Part shown: in pieces, positions 19,278 to 28,104 of the stretch | How positions within the stretch are numbered: position 1 is the stretch's first letter | Layout: each line of letters begins with the position of its first letter | Assembly: GCA_017514805.1 (NCBI GenBank) | Contig: JAFWIP010000002.1 | Coordinates: 1-64,000 of the forward strand | Source of the DNA: Candidatus Saccharimonadota bacterium | GTDB taxonomy: Bacteria > Patescibacteriota > Saccharimonadia > Saccharimonadales > Saccharimonadaceae | Direction: 5' to 3' | DNA: 64,000 nucleotides | Made by a program: the position numbers and the translations under genes | The notes under the pieces: generated by a model | The model's input: only the letters and a program-made list of their open reading frames with translations | What the model was told of the DNA's origin: nothing | The model's database searches: none

Positions 19278-19718
19278 ATGCACGTCTACCTCGGCGCCGA
19301 TCATCGCGGCTACCAACTCAAAAACGACGTTATTAACTGGCTCGTTAGCCAACAAATACCTTACACGGATTTTGGTGCCACCGAATATAACGCCGAGGAC
19401 GATTTTAATGACTACGCAAAAAAGGTCGCCGAAGCTATCCTCCGCAATCAAGACGAGGATTCTTTCGGCGTACTTCTCTGCGGTTCCGGCCAAGGCATGT
19501 GCATGCAAGCAAACCGCTACAAGGGTATCCGCGCCGCTCTCTGCGACACTGCTAGCGAGGCCTACGAAACACGCGGACACAACAACGCGAACGTACTCTG
19601 CATTTCTGCAGATAATGCTCGCGACCATTTCTCTGAAATTCTAGATACATTCCTGGATGCCAAAGCGCTTCCAGACGAAAAATATAAAAGGCGCTGCCAA
19701 AAGTTAGACGAGGAATAA
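19278..19718 (+). CDS. rpiB: Ribose-5-phosphate isomerase B
   Basis: A 146-residue RpiB/LacAB-family protein interconverting ribose-5- and ribulose-5-phosphate. The start is the ATG right after the gap stop codon (TAG-T-ATG), so translation is probably coupled; a longer reading frame into gap is not needed because the conserved YLGADHRGYQLK begins here. FGVLLCGSGQGMCMQANRYKG contains the catalytic Cys region, and the anion-binding GHNNANVL follows. It sits between gap and rpe, giving a compact non-oxidative pentose phosphate set. Confidence 0.93.
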   Translation: MHVYLGADHRGYQLKNDVINWLVSQQIPYTDFGATEYNAEDDFNDYAKKVAEAILRNQDEDSFGVLLCGSGQGMCMQANRYKGIRAALCDTASEAYETRGHNNANVLCISADNARDHFSEILDTFLDAKALPDEKYKRRCQKLDEE

Positions 19719-19721
19719 TAT

Positions 19722-20372
19722 ATGGCTATCTCCATTGTCGCACCAACAATCTTAACGAAAAACCCAACCGAATACAAAGAGATCGTGCAGAAATACAATG
19801 CCTTCACGAAGCGTGCTCATATCGATATCTCGGACGGCACTCTCTCCCCAGACGTCACCGTAAGCGAAACTGCTACTTGGTGGCCTAAAGGTTGGCAGGT
19901 CGATATTCATATGATGACCGCCAATCCTGCCGCGCACGTCGACAATCTTATTAAGCTACATCCAAACCTCGTCATTTTCCATGCCGAGGCAAAGGATGAT
20001 TTACTTCCTATTTTTGACGCCCTCAAGCAAAATGGCATGAAAGTCGGCGTCGCTCTCGTTAAGAGCGTCTACCCACCATCGATCAAGGCCGTCCTCGAGG
20101 CTGCCGACCATGCTATGATCTTCTCTGGCGAAATGGGTAAATATGGCGGCAATGCCGACATTCTTCTCCTCGAAAAAATCCCAATCATTCGCGAAATTCA
20201 TAGCGGTATCGAAATCGGTTGGGATGGTGGCGCAAATCTCGAGAACATCCGCACGCTCGTCCATGGTGGCGTCACGGTCGTCAACGTCGGTAGCGCTATC
20301 GCTAATGCTCCCGATCAGCAAAAGATGTACGCCGCCCTAATGGCCGAGACCGAAAAGGAGGATCCAATTTAA
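19722..20372 (+). CDS. rpe: Ribulose-phosphate 3-epimerase family protein
   Basis: A 216-residue TIM barrel. The metal-binding HIDISDG (family HLDVMDG) is near residue 33, VDIHMM near 63 and FHAEA near 88. The phosphate-binding end GWDGGAN and VNVGSAI matches the family VDGGI. The substitution of the usual FVPN after the second motif by TLSPDVTV is unusual, so a related pentulose or hexulose phosphate could be the substrate. It starts 4 nt after rpiB and overlaps the next gene by one base. Confidence 0.82.
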   Translation: MAISIVAPTILTKNPTEYKEIVQKYNAFTKRAHIDISDGTLSPDVTVSETATWWPKGWQVDIHMMTANPAAHVDNLIKLHPNLVIFHAEAKDDLLPIFDALKQNGMKVGVALVKSVYPPSIKAVLEAADHAMIFSGEMGKYGGNADILLLEKIPIIREIHSGIEIGWDGGANLENIRTLVHGGVTVVNVGSAIANAPDQQKMYAALMAETEKEDPI

Positions 20373-21325
20373 TGGCACGCATCGTAAGTATTGGAGCCGC
20401 GCTCCAAGACGTCTATCTCATTGATCATGATGATTTCGGCACAAACAGCCGCGGTTTTTTCAATCAAATCGAGCTTGGCACCAAGGTAGATATCGATAAG
20501 ATCAAATTCAGCACCGGCGGCGGGGCCACTAATGCCGCTACTACTTTCGCGCGCCATGGTCACGAATCTATCTTTATGGGTTGCCTTTCTAACGACCCAG
20601 CCGGCCAGGCTATTCTCAATTCCCTCGACGACGAAGGCATCGATTCTAGCTATATCACTTATCTCAATCGTTATCAGACCGGTTATTCTGTAGTCCTTCT
20701 CGCCCCTAGCGGCGAACGCACTATCCTAACTTGTCGCGGCGCAAGCGCCCATTTTGACGCACTCAGTCCAGACGACCTCGAGACTGCCTGCCCTGATTGG
20801 CTCTACGTCACCACTTTTCGCGGTGAGATGGATGTACTCGATCGCTTCTTTACGAAGGCTAAATCGCTTGGCGCAAAAATCATGTTTAATCCAGGGAATC
20901 TTGAACTAGAACACCTCCGCAAATTCCTCGGCCTTCTCTCCGACGTCGATGTTCTCCTCCTCAACAAAACCGAAGCCCAAAAAGTCGTCGACGGCAAACT
21001 ACTTACCGAGCTCATCGCAAAACTAAAAAATTATGTACCAAATGCCATTATTACCGATGGCAACCAAGGCGCTATCGCTACTGATGGCAAAGAAATTTAT
21101 CGTGCCGGACTCTATGAGGATGTCCCGATTAAAGATTCGACTGGCGCCGGCGACGCTTTTGGCTCTGGCTTCCTCGCCGCTTACGCCGACGGACAATCAT
21201 TCAAAGATTCCCTAATCTTCGCTAGCGCCAATTCAACTTCCGTTGTCCAGCATGTCGGCAGCAAGGATGGCATCCTTACAAAAGGCGCAAGATTACATAA
21301 TATGCCAATGGAGGTAATTCGCTAA
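20372..21325 (+). CDS. PfkB-family carbohydrate kinase
   Basis: A 317-residue ribokinase-like enzyme. GGGATNAATTFARHGH is the first PfkB signature, and the second, DSTGAGDAFGSGFLAAY, holds the catalytic Asp near residue 257. The middle lid region carries AILNSLDDEGID. The position behind rpe and rpiB points to phosphorylation of ribose or another pentose, or a nucleoside; the actual sugar cannot be fixed. It starts at a TAATG overlap with rpe and is itself joined by TAATG to the next gene. Confidence 0.85.
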   Translation: MARIVSIGAALQDVYLIDHDDFGTNSRGFFNQIELGTKVDIDKIKFSTGGGATNAATTFARHGHESIFMGCLSNDPAGQAILNSLDDEGIDSSYITYLNRYQTGYSVVLLAPSGERTILTCRGASAHFDALSPDDLETACPDWLYVTTFRGEMDVLDRFFTKAKSLGAKIMFNPGNLELEHLRKFLGLLSDVDVLLLNKTEAQKVVDGKLLTELIAKLKNYVPNAIITDGNQGAIATDGKEIYRAGLYEDVPIKDSTGAGDAFGSGFLAAYADGQSFKDSLIFASANSTSVVQHVGSKDGILTKGARLHNMPMEVIR

Positions 21326-22050
21326 TGGACACTGTTGTGACAAACTGGCTCGACGCTATCGCAAACGAAAAATTAGATATTGATGACGTAGAGCGCTCTC
21401 TGCGCTATGCTAAAGATCTCGAGCAAGGCCTCGCCAAAGTACGCACCTTCGCTCAAGGTGTCACTATCTTCGGTTCTGCCCGTCTCCCAGAAGACGGCAA
21501 ATGGTGTAAGCTTGCCGAGAAGCTCGGCTATGAACTCGCCCAAAACGGCCACGCCGTTATTACAGGCGGCGGCCCAAGCATCATGCAATCCGCAAACAAA
21601 GGCTGCTATGAGGCCGGCGGTCGCAGTATTGGTCTCAATATCGAGCTCCCTCACGAACAGCATATCAATCCCTACGTAACCGATTCCATCGAATTCCGCT
21701 ACTTCTTTGCTCGCAAAGTAATGCTCACAATCGCAAGTAAAGTATACGTCTTCTTCCCTGGCGGCTTTGGCACCCTCGATGAATTCTCCGAAATCCTCAT
21801 CTTAATGCAAGAAGGCAAAATGCCAAAAATGCCTATGTTCCTCATCGGTAAGAATTTCTGGAAACCTCTCGATAAATTCTTCGAGACTAAAATGCAGCGC
21901 CAGCTTCATACTATCAAGGCAAACGATCGCCACATCTATAAGATTACTGACGATATCGAAGAAGTCGTAAAAGCTGCCAATAAGATTGGCCACCCAAGCA
22001 TCCACGATAATCTCTATAATAATTATTCTGGCAAAAACACCCACATCTAA
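21325..22050 (+). CDS. LOG-family nucleotide 5'-monophosphate phosphoribohydrolase-like protein
   Basis: A 241-residue protein with the Rossmann-like LOG fold. The signature PGGFGTLDEFSE (about residues 150-161) and the preceding ITGGGPSIMQSANKGCYEAGG match enzymes that release the base from AMP-type nucleotides, including cytokinin-activating LOG and bacterial PpnN/YvdD proteins. It ends the gap-rpiB-rpe-kinase operon with one-base overlap to the kinase. A role in recycling ribose-5-phosphate from nucleotides would fit the neighbours; this is inference. Confidence 0.88.
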   Translation: MDTVVTNWLDAIANEKLDIDDVERSLRYAKDLEQGLAKVRTFAQGVTIFGSARLPEDGKWCKLAEKLGYELAQNGHAVITGGGPSIMQSANKGCYEAGGRSIGLNIELPHEQHINPYVTDSIEFRYFFARKVMLTIASKVYVFFPGGFGTLDEFSEILILMQEGKMPKMPMFLIGKNFWKPLDKFFETKMQRQLHTIKANDRHIYKITDDIEEVVKAANKIGHPSIHDNLYNNYSGKNTHI

Positions 22051-22057
22051 TTCGGTT

Positions 22058-25000
22058 TTATTTTGCCACAACCCCTTCTTCCCCAAATATTTCTTTCAAT
22101 CCAGAGACCAAGACATCTTCTAACTCAACTCTGAACGGCATACGCATTGCCTTCTTGTCTGGACCAATCACTAAGATGACTTCAGATAGACCAGGATAAG
22201 TACCGCACATCTTCTTGAGATCCATCAATGCTTTCGTATTTGATGAATCCTCGACGCGTATGAACAATTTCTTTAACTTTGCTGGCTTCGCATTAATCTC
22301 ACTCTCAGAAGTCTTAAAATGCGTTGCCGGCTTCTCTGCCGCCCTACGATAACCACCGCCGCCGCCTCCGACTGCGGTTGCTGCCGTTTTTCCGCGCGGA
22401 GCAGATGGCGCGACGCCTTTCGTTGGCGTCTTTAAGGTTGCGCCAGTCGACTCATAATTATCTAATTCCTCGTCTGTAACTACGGAAATTTCTTCGGCAT
22501 TTATCTTCGCCTCATCAGTTAATATGCCGTCCCTATCGCGCGCATTTACCTTGCCAGACACTTTTACAACTGTATCAACAATCAATTTTGCGCCAACCTC
22601 TTCAAAGGTCCTCGGGAACACCGTTACCTCAATTTCGCCAACCTTATCCTCAATCTTCACAAAGGCCATCTTTGAACCAGACTTCGTGATCAAAGTACGC
22701 ACATTTGTAATCAGACCACCCACAATCACCGCCGCTCCATCAAGATTCGGTTTAATCTCATTCGTCGGCATCGTCTGTTCTTGGAAATATGTATCATATT
22801 TATCGAGTGGATGCGCCGAAATATAGAGGCCCATCAAATCACGCTCCCACATCAGCATCTCTTTCTCGGTATATTTCGTTGGCGCTGGCTGAATTTCTAC
22901 CTCTGGAATCTCCGCCGCCGCGCCCATCGCACCGAACAAATCTGTCTGGCCAGATGCCGCATCTTTCTGCATTTTGTTTCCGTAAGCTTGTATCTTATCG
23001 AGGTTGAACAATAAATCTGAACGGTCGCCAAATCGGTCAAATACCCCTGTTTTAATTGCCGATTCCCAAGATTTTTTGTTAAACTTCGTTGCATTCACGC
23101 GCTTTGCGAAATCGCAAATCGACTTAAATGGACCATTTTTATCACGCTCATCAATTACTTCCTCAGCAAGCGCCTTACCCATACCCTTAATTGCCGCCAA
23201 GCCGAAGCGTACTTTTTTCTCTTTACCGACCGTTGCGAAGTCCGCATAAGACTCATTAATATCTGGGCCAAGCACCGGAATCCCCATGCGTTTACATTCA
23301 GTCATCTCAATTGCAAGACGATCCGTCCAACGCATATCCGCCGTCATTAATGCCGCCATAAAGGCATCAGGATAATAAGCCTTCAGATAAGCCGTCCAAT
23401 ATGCAACCAAAGCATAGCAAGCCGCGTGGCTCTTGTTGAAACAGTAGTTCGCGAAGTCGAGCAACTGGCTCCAGAAAGTCTCAGCAATCTCCTCCGTTGC
23501 ACCACCAACTTTCACCGCACCCTCGACAAAGAGCGGCTTCATCTTATTCATGAGGTCGACTTTCTTCTTACCTACCGCCTTACGTAAAGTATCTGCCTGA
23601 CCACCAGTAAAGCCACACCATTCCTTCGACGCCTGCATGAACTGCTCCTGGTAAATCAAAATACCATAGGTACTCTTTAATGAGTTCTCGAGACCAGGAT
23701 GTAAATAGGTAATCGGCTCTTCCCCGTGTTTACGCTTAATGAAGCTCTCAATGAACTGCATTGGCCCCGGACGGTAAAGCGCGTTCATAGCGATAAGATC
23801 ATCAAATGCCGTCGGCTGAAGCTCACGCAAATATCGCTTCATACCCGCAGATTCAAACTGGAATACGCCCGTCGTATCACCTCTACGGAACAACGCATAC
23901 ACATTATCGTCGTCCAACGGGATCTTATTCATGTCGATAACTTTGCCATGGACCTTCTTAATAATACGCAAAGTCTGCTGAATCACAGAAAGGTTGGAAA
24001 GGCCCAAAAAGTCCATCTTGAGTAGGCCAAGCTCCTCAACCTGTGGGCCAGGATACTGCGTTGCAAGTGGCCCCTTGGCCGAAACCTCCAACGGCATGAA
24101 CTTCACCAAATCATCAGGCGCAATCACGACACCACAAGCGTGGACACCGTGCGAGCGAATCGTGCCCTCTAGGCGCATCGCTAGATCAATCACTTCTTTT
24201 GCGGTCGGATTCGTCTCATATTCTTTCTTAAGATCAGGATCATCCTTAATCGCATCTTTCAACTTCACGTGATGCCCCATCACTGGATCCGGCACCAGCT
24301 TCGCAATCCTATCCGCCTCCGCATACGGCACATCAAGCACGCGCGCCACATCGCGCACCGCGTTCTTTGCCATCATCTTGCCGAAGGTTACGATGTTACT
24401 CACGCGCCCCTTACCATATTTCTGCGTACAGTACTCAATCACCTCGTCACGACGGTTATCCTGAATATCGGTATCGATATCTGGCATCGAGATACGATCT
24501 GGGTTCAAGAAACGCTCAAAGAGAAGATCATACTTCAACGGATCCAAATCCGTAATATGAATCGCATAGGCAAGCAACGCACCAGCCGCCGAACCACGCC
24601 CTGGACCATAAATAATTCCCTGGTTCTTACCCCAGTTAATGAAATCCTGGACGATCAAGAAGTAACCGTTATAGCCCATACCATCCACGACAGACAATTC
24701 GTAATCAATACGGTCAAGAATCTTCTTCGGCAACAACGGACGAATTTCCTCAACGCTCTTTTTTGCCGCCTCTTCTTTCGTCAAAAAGCCATAGCGCTCA
24801 GCCAAACCACGAAACACCATGTTATCGAGGTATTGCTTCTCTGTCTCGCCAGTATCAATTGGGAATTTCGGAATCAAAATACGCCCAAGGTCAATCGTTA
24901 CGTTACAGCTATCCGCAATTTTCTTCGTATTCAAAATCGCCTCCGGGCAGGTCTTCTGCCAACGCGGCAATAATTCTTCCGGCGTAATCACATGCAACTG

Positions 25001-25768
25001 AAATTCCTTCAGCGACATACGCTTCTCATCTGTAATACGCGAACCAGTACCAATGCATAGTAGCACCTCGTGCGCATCCTGGTCCTCGTGCTTAATGTAG
25101 TGCGCGTCACAAGTCACCACTAGCGGCAAGTCCATCTCTTTTGAGAGCTGCATCAAAGTATTATTAATCTTGTTCTGCACATCCCAATGTGTCGGCGAAT
25201 CTGGATGGCCGTGATCCTGCATCTCCAGATAAAAGCGCCCTTTAAAGGTCTCTGAATACCACTTAATCAGCTCTTTTGCGCGATCCATATCATCGTTGCG
25301 AATCGCCATCGAAATCTCCGAACCCGCACAGCCAGACAGACAAATAATGCCTTCATTGTACTCTTCCATCAGCTTATGATCGATACGCGGCTTGTAGTAC
25401 TTACCGTCCGTCTCCGCAATCGTCAACATTCGGCAAAGGTTCTCAAAACCCTTATTCGTTTGCGCCAACAAAGTAATATGAAAACGCTCTTTATCGTAAG
25501 CCGGATCCCTGTCCTCTAACTTACGCGCCGCCACATAAGCCTCTAAACCAAGAATCGGCTTGATGCCCGCATCATTCGCGGTCTTATATAGTTCAATTAA
25601 ACCAGACATCGTGCCGTGGTCGGTCACCGCCACTGCCTCCATGCCGGTCTCTTTCACGAGATTCACCAACTCATCAACCTTCGTCAGGCCATCTAGGAGT
25701 GAATAGTGCGTATGGTTATGCAAATGCACAAAATCACTCGGTTTTAGTTGAATCTCCTCCTTCGTCAT
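22058..25768 (-). CDS. dnaE: DNA polymerase III alpha subunit
   Basis: A 1236-residue replicative polymerase. The N-terminal PHP domain starts at FVHLHNHTHYSLLDG and includes VTDHGTMSG. The catalytic palm carries PDIDTDIQD (about residues 435-443), GRGSAAGAL and VTFGKMMAKNAVRDVAR. A fingers domain with KSHAACYALVAYWTAYLK is followed by a C-terminal OB fold (AAVIVGGLITNVRTL) and a low-complexity Gly/Ala linker before a last domain. ATG at 25768 is preferred over an upstream TTG because TAGAAT ends 7 nt before it. Its single AAGGAGG lies inside the coding sequence. Confidence 0.96.
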   Translation of the reverse strand: MTKEEIQLKPSDFVHLHNHTHYSLLDGLTKVDELVNLVKETGMEAVAVTDHGTMSGLIELYKTANDAGIKPILGLEAYVAARKLEDRDPAYDKERFHITLLAQTNKGFENLCRMLTIAETDGKYYKPRIDHKLMEEYNEGIICLSGCAGSEISMAIRNDDMDRAKELIKWYSETFKGRFYLEMQDHGHPDSPTHWDVQNKINNTLMQLSKEMDLPLVVTCDAHYIKHEDQDAHEVLLCIGTGSRITDEKRMSLKEFQLHVITPEELLPRWQKTCPEAILNTKKIADSCNVTIDLGRILIPKFPIDTGETEKQYLDNMVFRGLAERYGFLTKEEAAKKSVEEIRPLLPKKILDRIDYELSVVDGMGYNGYFLIVQDFINWGKNQGIIYGPGRGSAAGALLAYAIHITDLDPLKYDLLFERFLNPDRISMPDIDTDIQDNRRDEVIEYCTQKYGKGRVSNIVTFGKMMAKNAVRDVARVLDVPYAEADRIAKLVPDPVMGHHVKLKDAIKDDPDLKKEYETNPTAKEVIDLAMRLEGTIRSHGVHACGVVIAPDDLVKFMPLEVSAKGPLATQYPGPQVEELGLLKMDFLGLSNLSVIQQTLRIIKKVHGKVIDMNKIPLDDDNVYALFRRGDTTGVFQFESAGMKRYLRELQPTAFDDLIAMNALYRPGPMQFIESFIKRKHGEEPITYLHPGLENSLKSTYGILIYQEQFMQASKEWCGFTGGQADTLRKAVGKKKVDLMNKMKPLFVEGAVKVGGATEEIAETFWSQLLDFANYCFNKSHAACYALVAYWTAYLKAYYPDAFMAALMTADMRWTDRLAIEMTECKRMGIPVLGPDINESYADFATVGKEKKVRFGLAAIKGMGKALAEEVIDERDKNGPFKSICDFAKRVNATKFNKKSWESAIKTGVFDRFGDRSDLLFNLDKIQAYGNKMQKDAASGQTDLFGAMGAAAEIPEVEIQPAPTKYTEKEMLMWERDLMGLYISAHPLDKYDTYFQEQTMPTNEIKPNLDGAAVIVGGLITNVRTLITKSGSKMAFVKIEDKVGEIEVTVFPRTFEEVGAKLIVDTVVKVSGKVNARDRDGILTDEAKINAEEISVVTDEELDNYESTGATLKTPTKGVAPSAPRGKTAATAVGGGGGGYRRAAEKPATHFKTSESEINAKPAKLKKLFIRVEDSSNTKALMDLKKMCGTYPGLSEVILVIGPDKKAMRMPFRVELEDVLVSGLKEIFGEEGVVAK

Positions 25769-25775
25769 ATATATT

Positions 25776-25781
25776 ATTCTA
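25776..25781 (-). promoter_or_regulatory. -10 box TAGAAT for dnaE, leaderless
   Basis: Minus-strand TAGAAT ends 7 nt before the ATG at 25768 and no ribosome site precedes the start. Confidence 0.5.
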
Positions 25782-25868
25782 TCACGAAAACGCCGCAAAA
25801 ATCGCTCTTACCAGATAGCGCTCATGCTTGCCAAGCATTACTAATAATTATTACACTAAATAAGTAAT

Positions 25869-25903
25869 CCGTAGATTAAGTAACTTACCAGTCTACGGTT
25901 TTT
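25869..25903 (+). terminator. Terminator-like hairpin in the leader of the first thyA
   Basis: CCGTAGA pairs with TCTACGG across a 16 nt loop and is followed by TTTTTG. It stands 35 nt before the thyA start with no plus-strand gene upstream, so it may act as an attenuator. A weak promoter (TTGCCA, 18 nt, TACACT) lies just before it. Confidence 0.45.
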
Positions 25904-25937
25904 GTTTTGCTCGGAAAAATGAGGAGGTGGTAAATCT

Positions 25938-26786
25938 ATGAGTAAAGCAGATAAAATCTATATCGACATGTGCAATGCAATTATTGCCAACAATGTTGAC
26001 ACTACCGGCGAAAAAGTCCGCCCAAAATGGGAAGACGGCACTTCGGCTTATACAATCAAAAAGTTCGGCATCGTCAACCGCTATGACCTTCGGGAAGAAT
26101 TTCCGGCAATCACTTTACGCAAGACCTACATCAAGTCGGCGATTGACGAAATTCTCTGGATTTGGCAGAAAAAGTCCAACAATGTTCACGACCTTAATTC
26201 GCATGTCTGGGACGAATGGGCAAACGAAGACGGCAGTATCGGCAAGGCCTATGGCTATCAGCTCGGCGTCAAACACGAATACAAAGAAGGCTGGTTCGAC
26301 CAAGTCGACCGCGTTCTTTATCTCTTAAAAAATGAGCCTTACTGTCGCCGCATCATGACCAACATCTACGTACATCAAGATTTGCACGAGATGAATCTCT
26401 ATCCATGCGCATATGGCATGACCTTTAATGCCGAGAAGCGCCCAGGCGACAAGAAGTTCACTCTCAATGCCATATTAAAACAGCGCTCGCAAGATGTCCT
26501 TGCGGCCGGCAACTGGAATGTCGTTCAGTACGCCGCCCTAGTCATGATGATCGCGCAAGCCGTCGACATGATCCCGGGCGAATTGGTTCACGTTATTGCT
26601 GATGCACATATTTACGACCGACACATACCGATCATTAAGGAACTCATCCAGCGCGAACAGTTCCCTGCTCCAAAGGTAACTCTAGACCCAAGCATTACAG
26701 ATTTTTATGCATTTACGCCAGACAGCTTCAAGATTGAAAACTACAAACATGGCGAACAAATCAAGAACATCCCAATCGCAGTTTAG
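25938..26786 (+). CDS. thyA: Thymidylate synthase, copy 1 (Firmicutes-like ThyA)
   Basis: A 282-residue enzyme making dTMP from dUMP with methylene-tetrahydrofolate. The nucleophile is Cys in LYPCAYGMTF. RIMTNIY supplies an Arg, and RSQDVLAAGNWNVVQYA stands in for the usual RSNDxxLGxPFN motif. HVIADAHIYDRHI closes the dUMP site. This sequence type is the one seen in many clostridia and differs clearly from the second ThyA in this window. The ribosome site GAGGAGGTGG is very strong. A folA-like gene follows after 14 bp. Horizontal acquisition from a Firmicute is inferred. Confidence 0.93.
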   Translation: MSKADKIYIDMCNAIIANNVDTTGEKVRPKWEDGTSAYTIKKFGIVNRYDLREEFPAITLRKTYIKSAIDEILWIWQKKSNNVHDLNSHVWDEWANEDGSIGKAYGYQLGVKHEYKEGWFDQVDRVLYLLKNEPYCRRIMTNIYVHQDLHEMNLYPCAYGMTFNAEKRPGDKKFTLNAILKQRSQDVLAAGNWNVVQYAALVMMIAQAVDMIPGELVHVIADAHIYDRHIPIIKELIQREQFPAPKVTLDPSITDFYAFTPDSFKIENYKHGEQIKNIPIAV

Positions 26787-26800
26787 AGGGAGGTGATTCT

Positions 26801-27289
26801 ATGTTTTTAGTTGTAGCCGTTGATCGCAACTGGGCAATCAGCACAGACAACAGCTTAGTCTACCGCATTCCGGTCATAAAGGCTCAATTCCGCGAACACA
26901 TCAGGGGCAAAATCGTCGTTTATAACCGCAAAACTTTAGAGAGTTTCCCGGGCGGCCAACCCCTAGATGACTGCAGAAATCTAATCTACACTCGCGACAT
27001 GAGCTACAATTGCGACGGCGCAACTATTATACATAGTATCGAAGAGTTAGATGCCTTTCCATTCGACGAGCTCTTTATTATAGGCGGCGCCAACGCTTAT
27101 CGGCTATTGTATAAGAAATGCAAATACGCCTACGTGGCCTACGTTGATTCAGTTTCAGTTGGCTGTAATGCCTTCTTCCCGGATTTATCCCGAAAAAGCA
27201 ACTGGAGCATAATTGACCAAACCGCATCTCTGCAATTCAATGGCCTATCATATAAGCTCATAACTTATACCAACAATGCTGTAGACTAA
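26801..27289 (+). CDS. Divergent dihydrofolate reductase-like protein, copy 1
   Basis: A 162-residue DHFR-fold protein with a near-perfect ribosome site GGGAGGTGATT. VVAVDRNWAI, RKTLESFPGGQPL and LFIIGGANAYRLL mark the family. Two key places are altered. The segment equal to IPADLxxF reads IPVIKAQF, so the catalytic Asp (E. coli Asp27) is absent. The NADPH-binding VMGRKT reads VYNRKT, losing a Gly. It may be inactive, have another role or act on a different substrate. A second DHFR with the catalytic Asp is at 58.7 kb. Position after thyA copy 1 suggests both genes came in together. Confidence 0.8.
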   Translation: MFLVVAVDRNWAISTDNSLVYRIPVIKAQFREHIRGKIVVYNRKTLESFPGGQPLDDCRNLIYTRDMSYNCDGATIIHSIEELDAFPFDELFIIGGANAYRLLYKKCKYAYVAYVDSVSVGCNAFFPDLSRKSNWSIIDQTASLQFNGLSYKLITYTNNAVD

Positions 27290-27294
27290 AAAAT

Positions 27295-27320
27295 AAGCCA
27301 CTCCAACAGGGGTGGCTTTT
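27295..27320 (+). terminator. Intrinsic terminator after thyA-folA copy 1
   Basis: AAGCCAC/GTGGCTT stem with a 10 nt loop, followed by a short T run. Confidence 0.7.
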
Positions 27321-27330
27321 CCCTACCCTC

Positions 27331-27359
27331 TTGACAAAACATAAGAAGTTTGCTATAAT
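27331..27359 (+). promoter_or_regulatory. Sigma-70 type promoter for the 217-residue protein
   Basis: TTGACA, 17 nt spacer, TATAAT with extended TGC. It gives a leader of about 45 nt containing GGAG before the ATG at 27411. Confidence 0.8.
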
Positions 27360-27410
27360 GGCTATATTGGGTATCAAAAATACAAATCTTAAAACAAAAG
27401 TGGAGAAATA

Positions 27411-28064
27411 ATGGACAACGATCCAGCCGCGCGTAATAGCAAACCTATTGAATCAACCCCTTGGGACACCCTTTCGGAAGAAGCCGAAAAATCCCCAACC
27501 AAAGTCGACCTCAAAACCCCAGAATATGATGAGCTATTTAGCAAAGCTGAATATTACATTAAGAAAGCACCAGTAGAAATCGTCCCTGTCACCGAAGAAG
27601 GTCTCAAAAACGGTCAATACGAGGACAAGGATGTTTCCTACGACGAGGAACAAGGCGAATATATCGTAACAACCTACGTCATGAACAAGCAAGAAGACGG
27701 CAGCCGTGTTGCCGAAGTCGAACAGACTCGCGTCGTAAAACCGGGCGATTGGCTCGCCACTAACCCGAAGAAAGTCGAAACCGACCACGCCAATAACTAC
27801 CCTATGTCAGACGAATCCTTCCATAAACTCTTCCAACCGTCTGACCAAGAGAATATATATTATAAAAAGGTTCCAGTTAAGATGATCGAGAACCCAACTG
27901 GCGGCGACGTCGTAATTGACGACCCTTGGGGTAAACCAGGCGAAAACAAAACCATGAGCGGAGACGCTAACTGTCACTTCGCCGAAGACTACAAAGGCCG
28001 TCGCTACATTATTAGCGAAAACGACTTCAATAATACATATGTCCCTGCCGAATCAGGCGAGTAA
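27411..28064 (+). CDS. Hypothetical 217-residue soluble protein
   Basis: I do not recognise the family. The protein is acidic, lacks signal peptide, membrane helix and Cys pairs (one Cys near residue 187). It contains VVKPGDWLATNP near residues 108-119 and a later GDANCHFAEDYKGRRYIIS, which read like a small beta-rich binding domain. PGDWxxTNP segments occur in proteins that handle modified nucleobases or act as small beta barrels, but this is not enough for a call. It has a consensus promoter, GTGGAG as ribosome site and a strong terminator, so it is a single-gene unit that is probably well expressed. Confidence 0.6.
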   Translation: MDNDPAARNSKPIESTPWDTLSEEAEKSPTKVDLKTPEYDELFSKAEYYIKKAPVEIVPVTEEGLKNGQYEDKDVSYDEEQGEYIVTTYVMNKQEDGSRVAEVEQTRVVKPGDWLATNPKKVETDHANNYPMSDESFHKLFQPSDQENIYYKKVPVKMIENPTGGDVVIDDPWGKPGENKTMSGDANCHFAEDYKGRRYIISENDFNNTYVPAESGE

Positions 28065-28075
28065 CCTAGATTAAT

Positions 28076-28104
28076 AAAAATACCCCCGACTTGGGGTATT
28101 TTTT
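28076..28104. terminator. Bidirectional intrinsic terminator
   Basis: AAAAATACCCC/GGGGTATTTTT stem of 11 bp between converging genes. Confidence 0.85.

Noticed and set aside
25800-25937. Tetrahydrofolate riboswitch before thyA copy 1
   Set aside because: Only one hairpin with a T run is visible; the leader is too short and lacks the known folate-riboswitch core.
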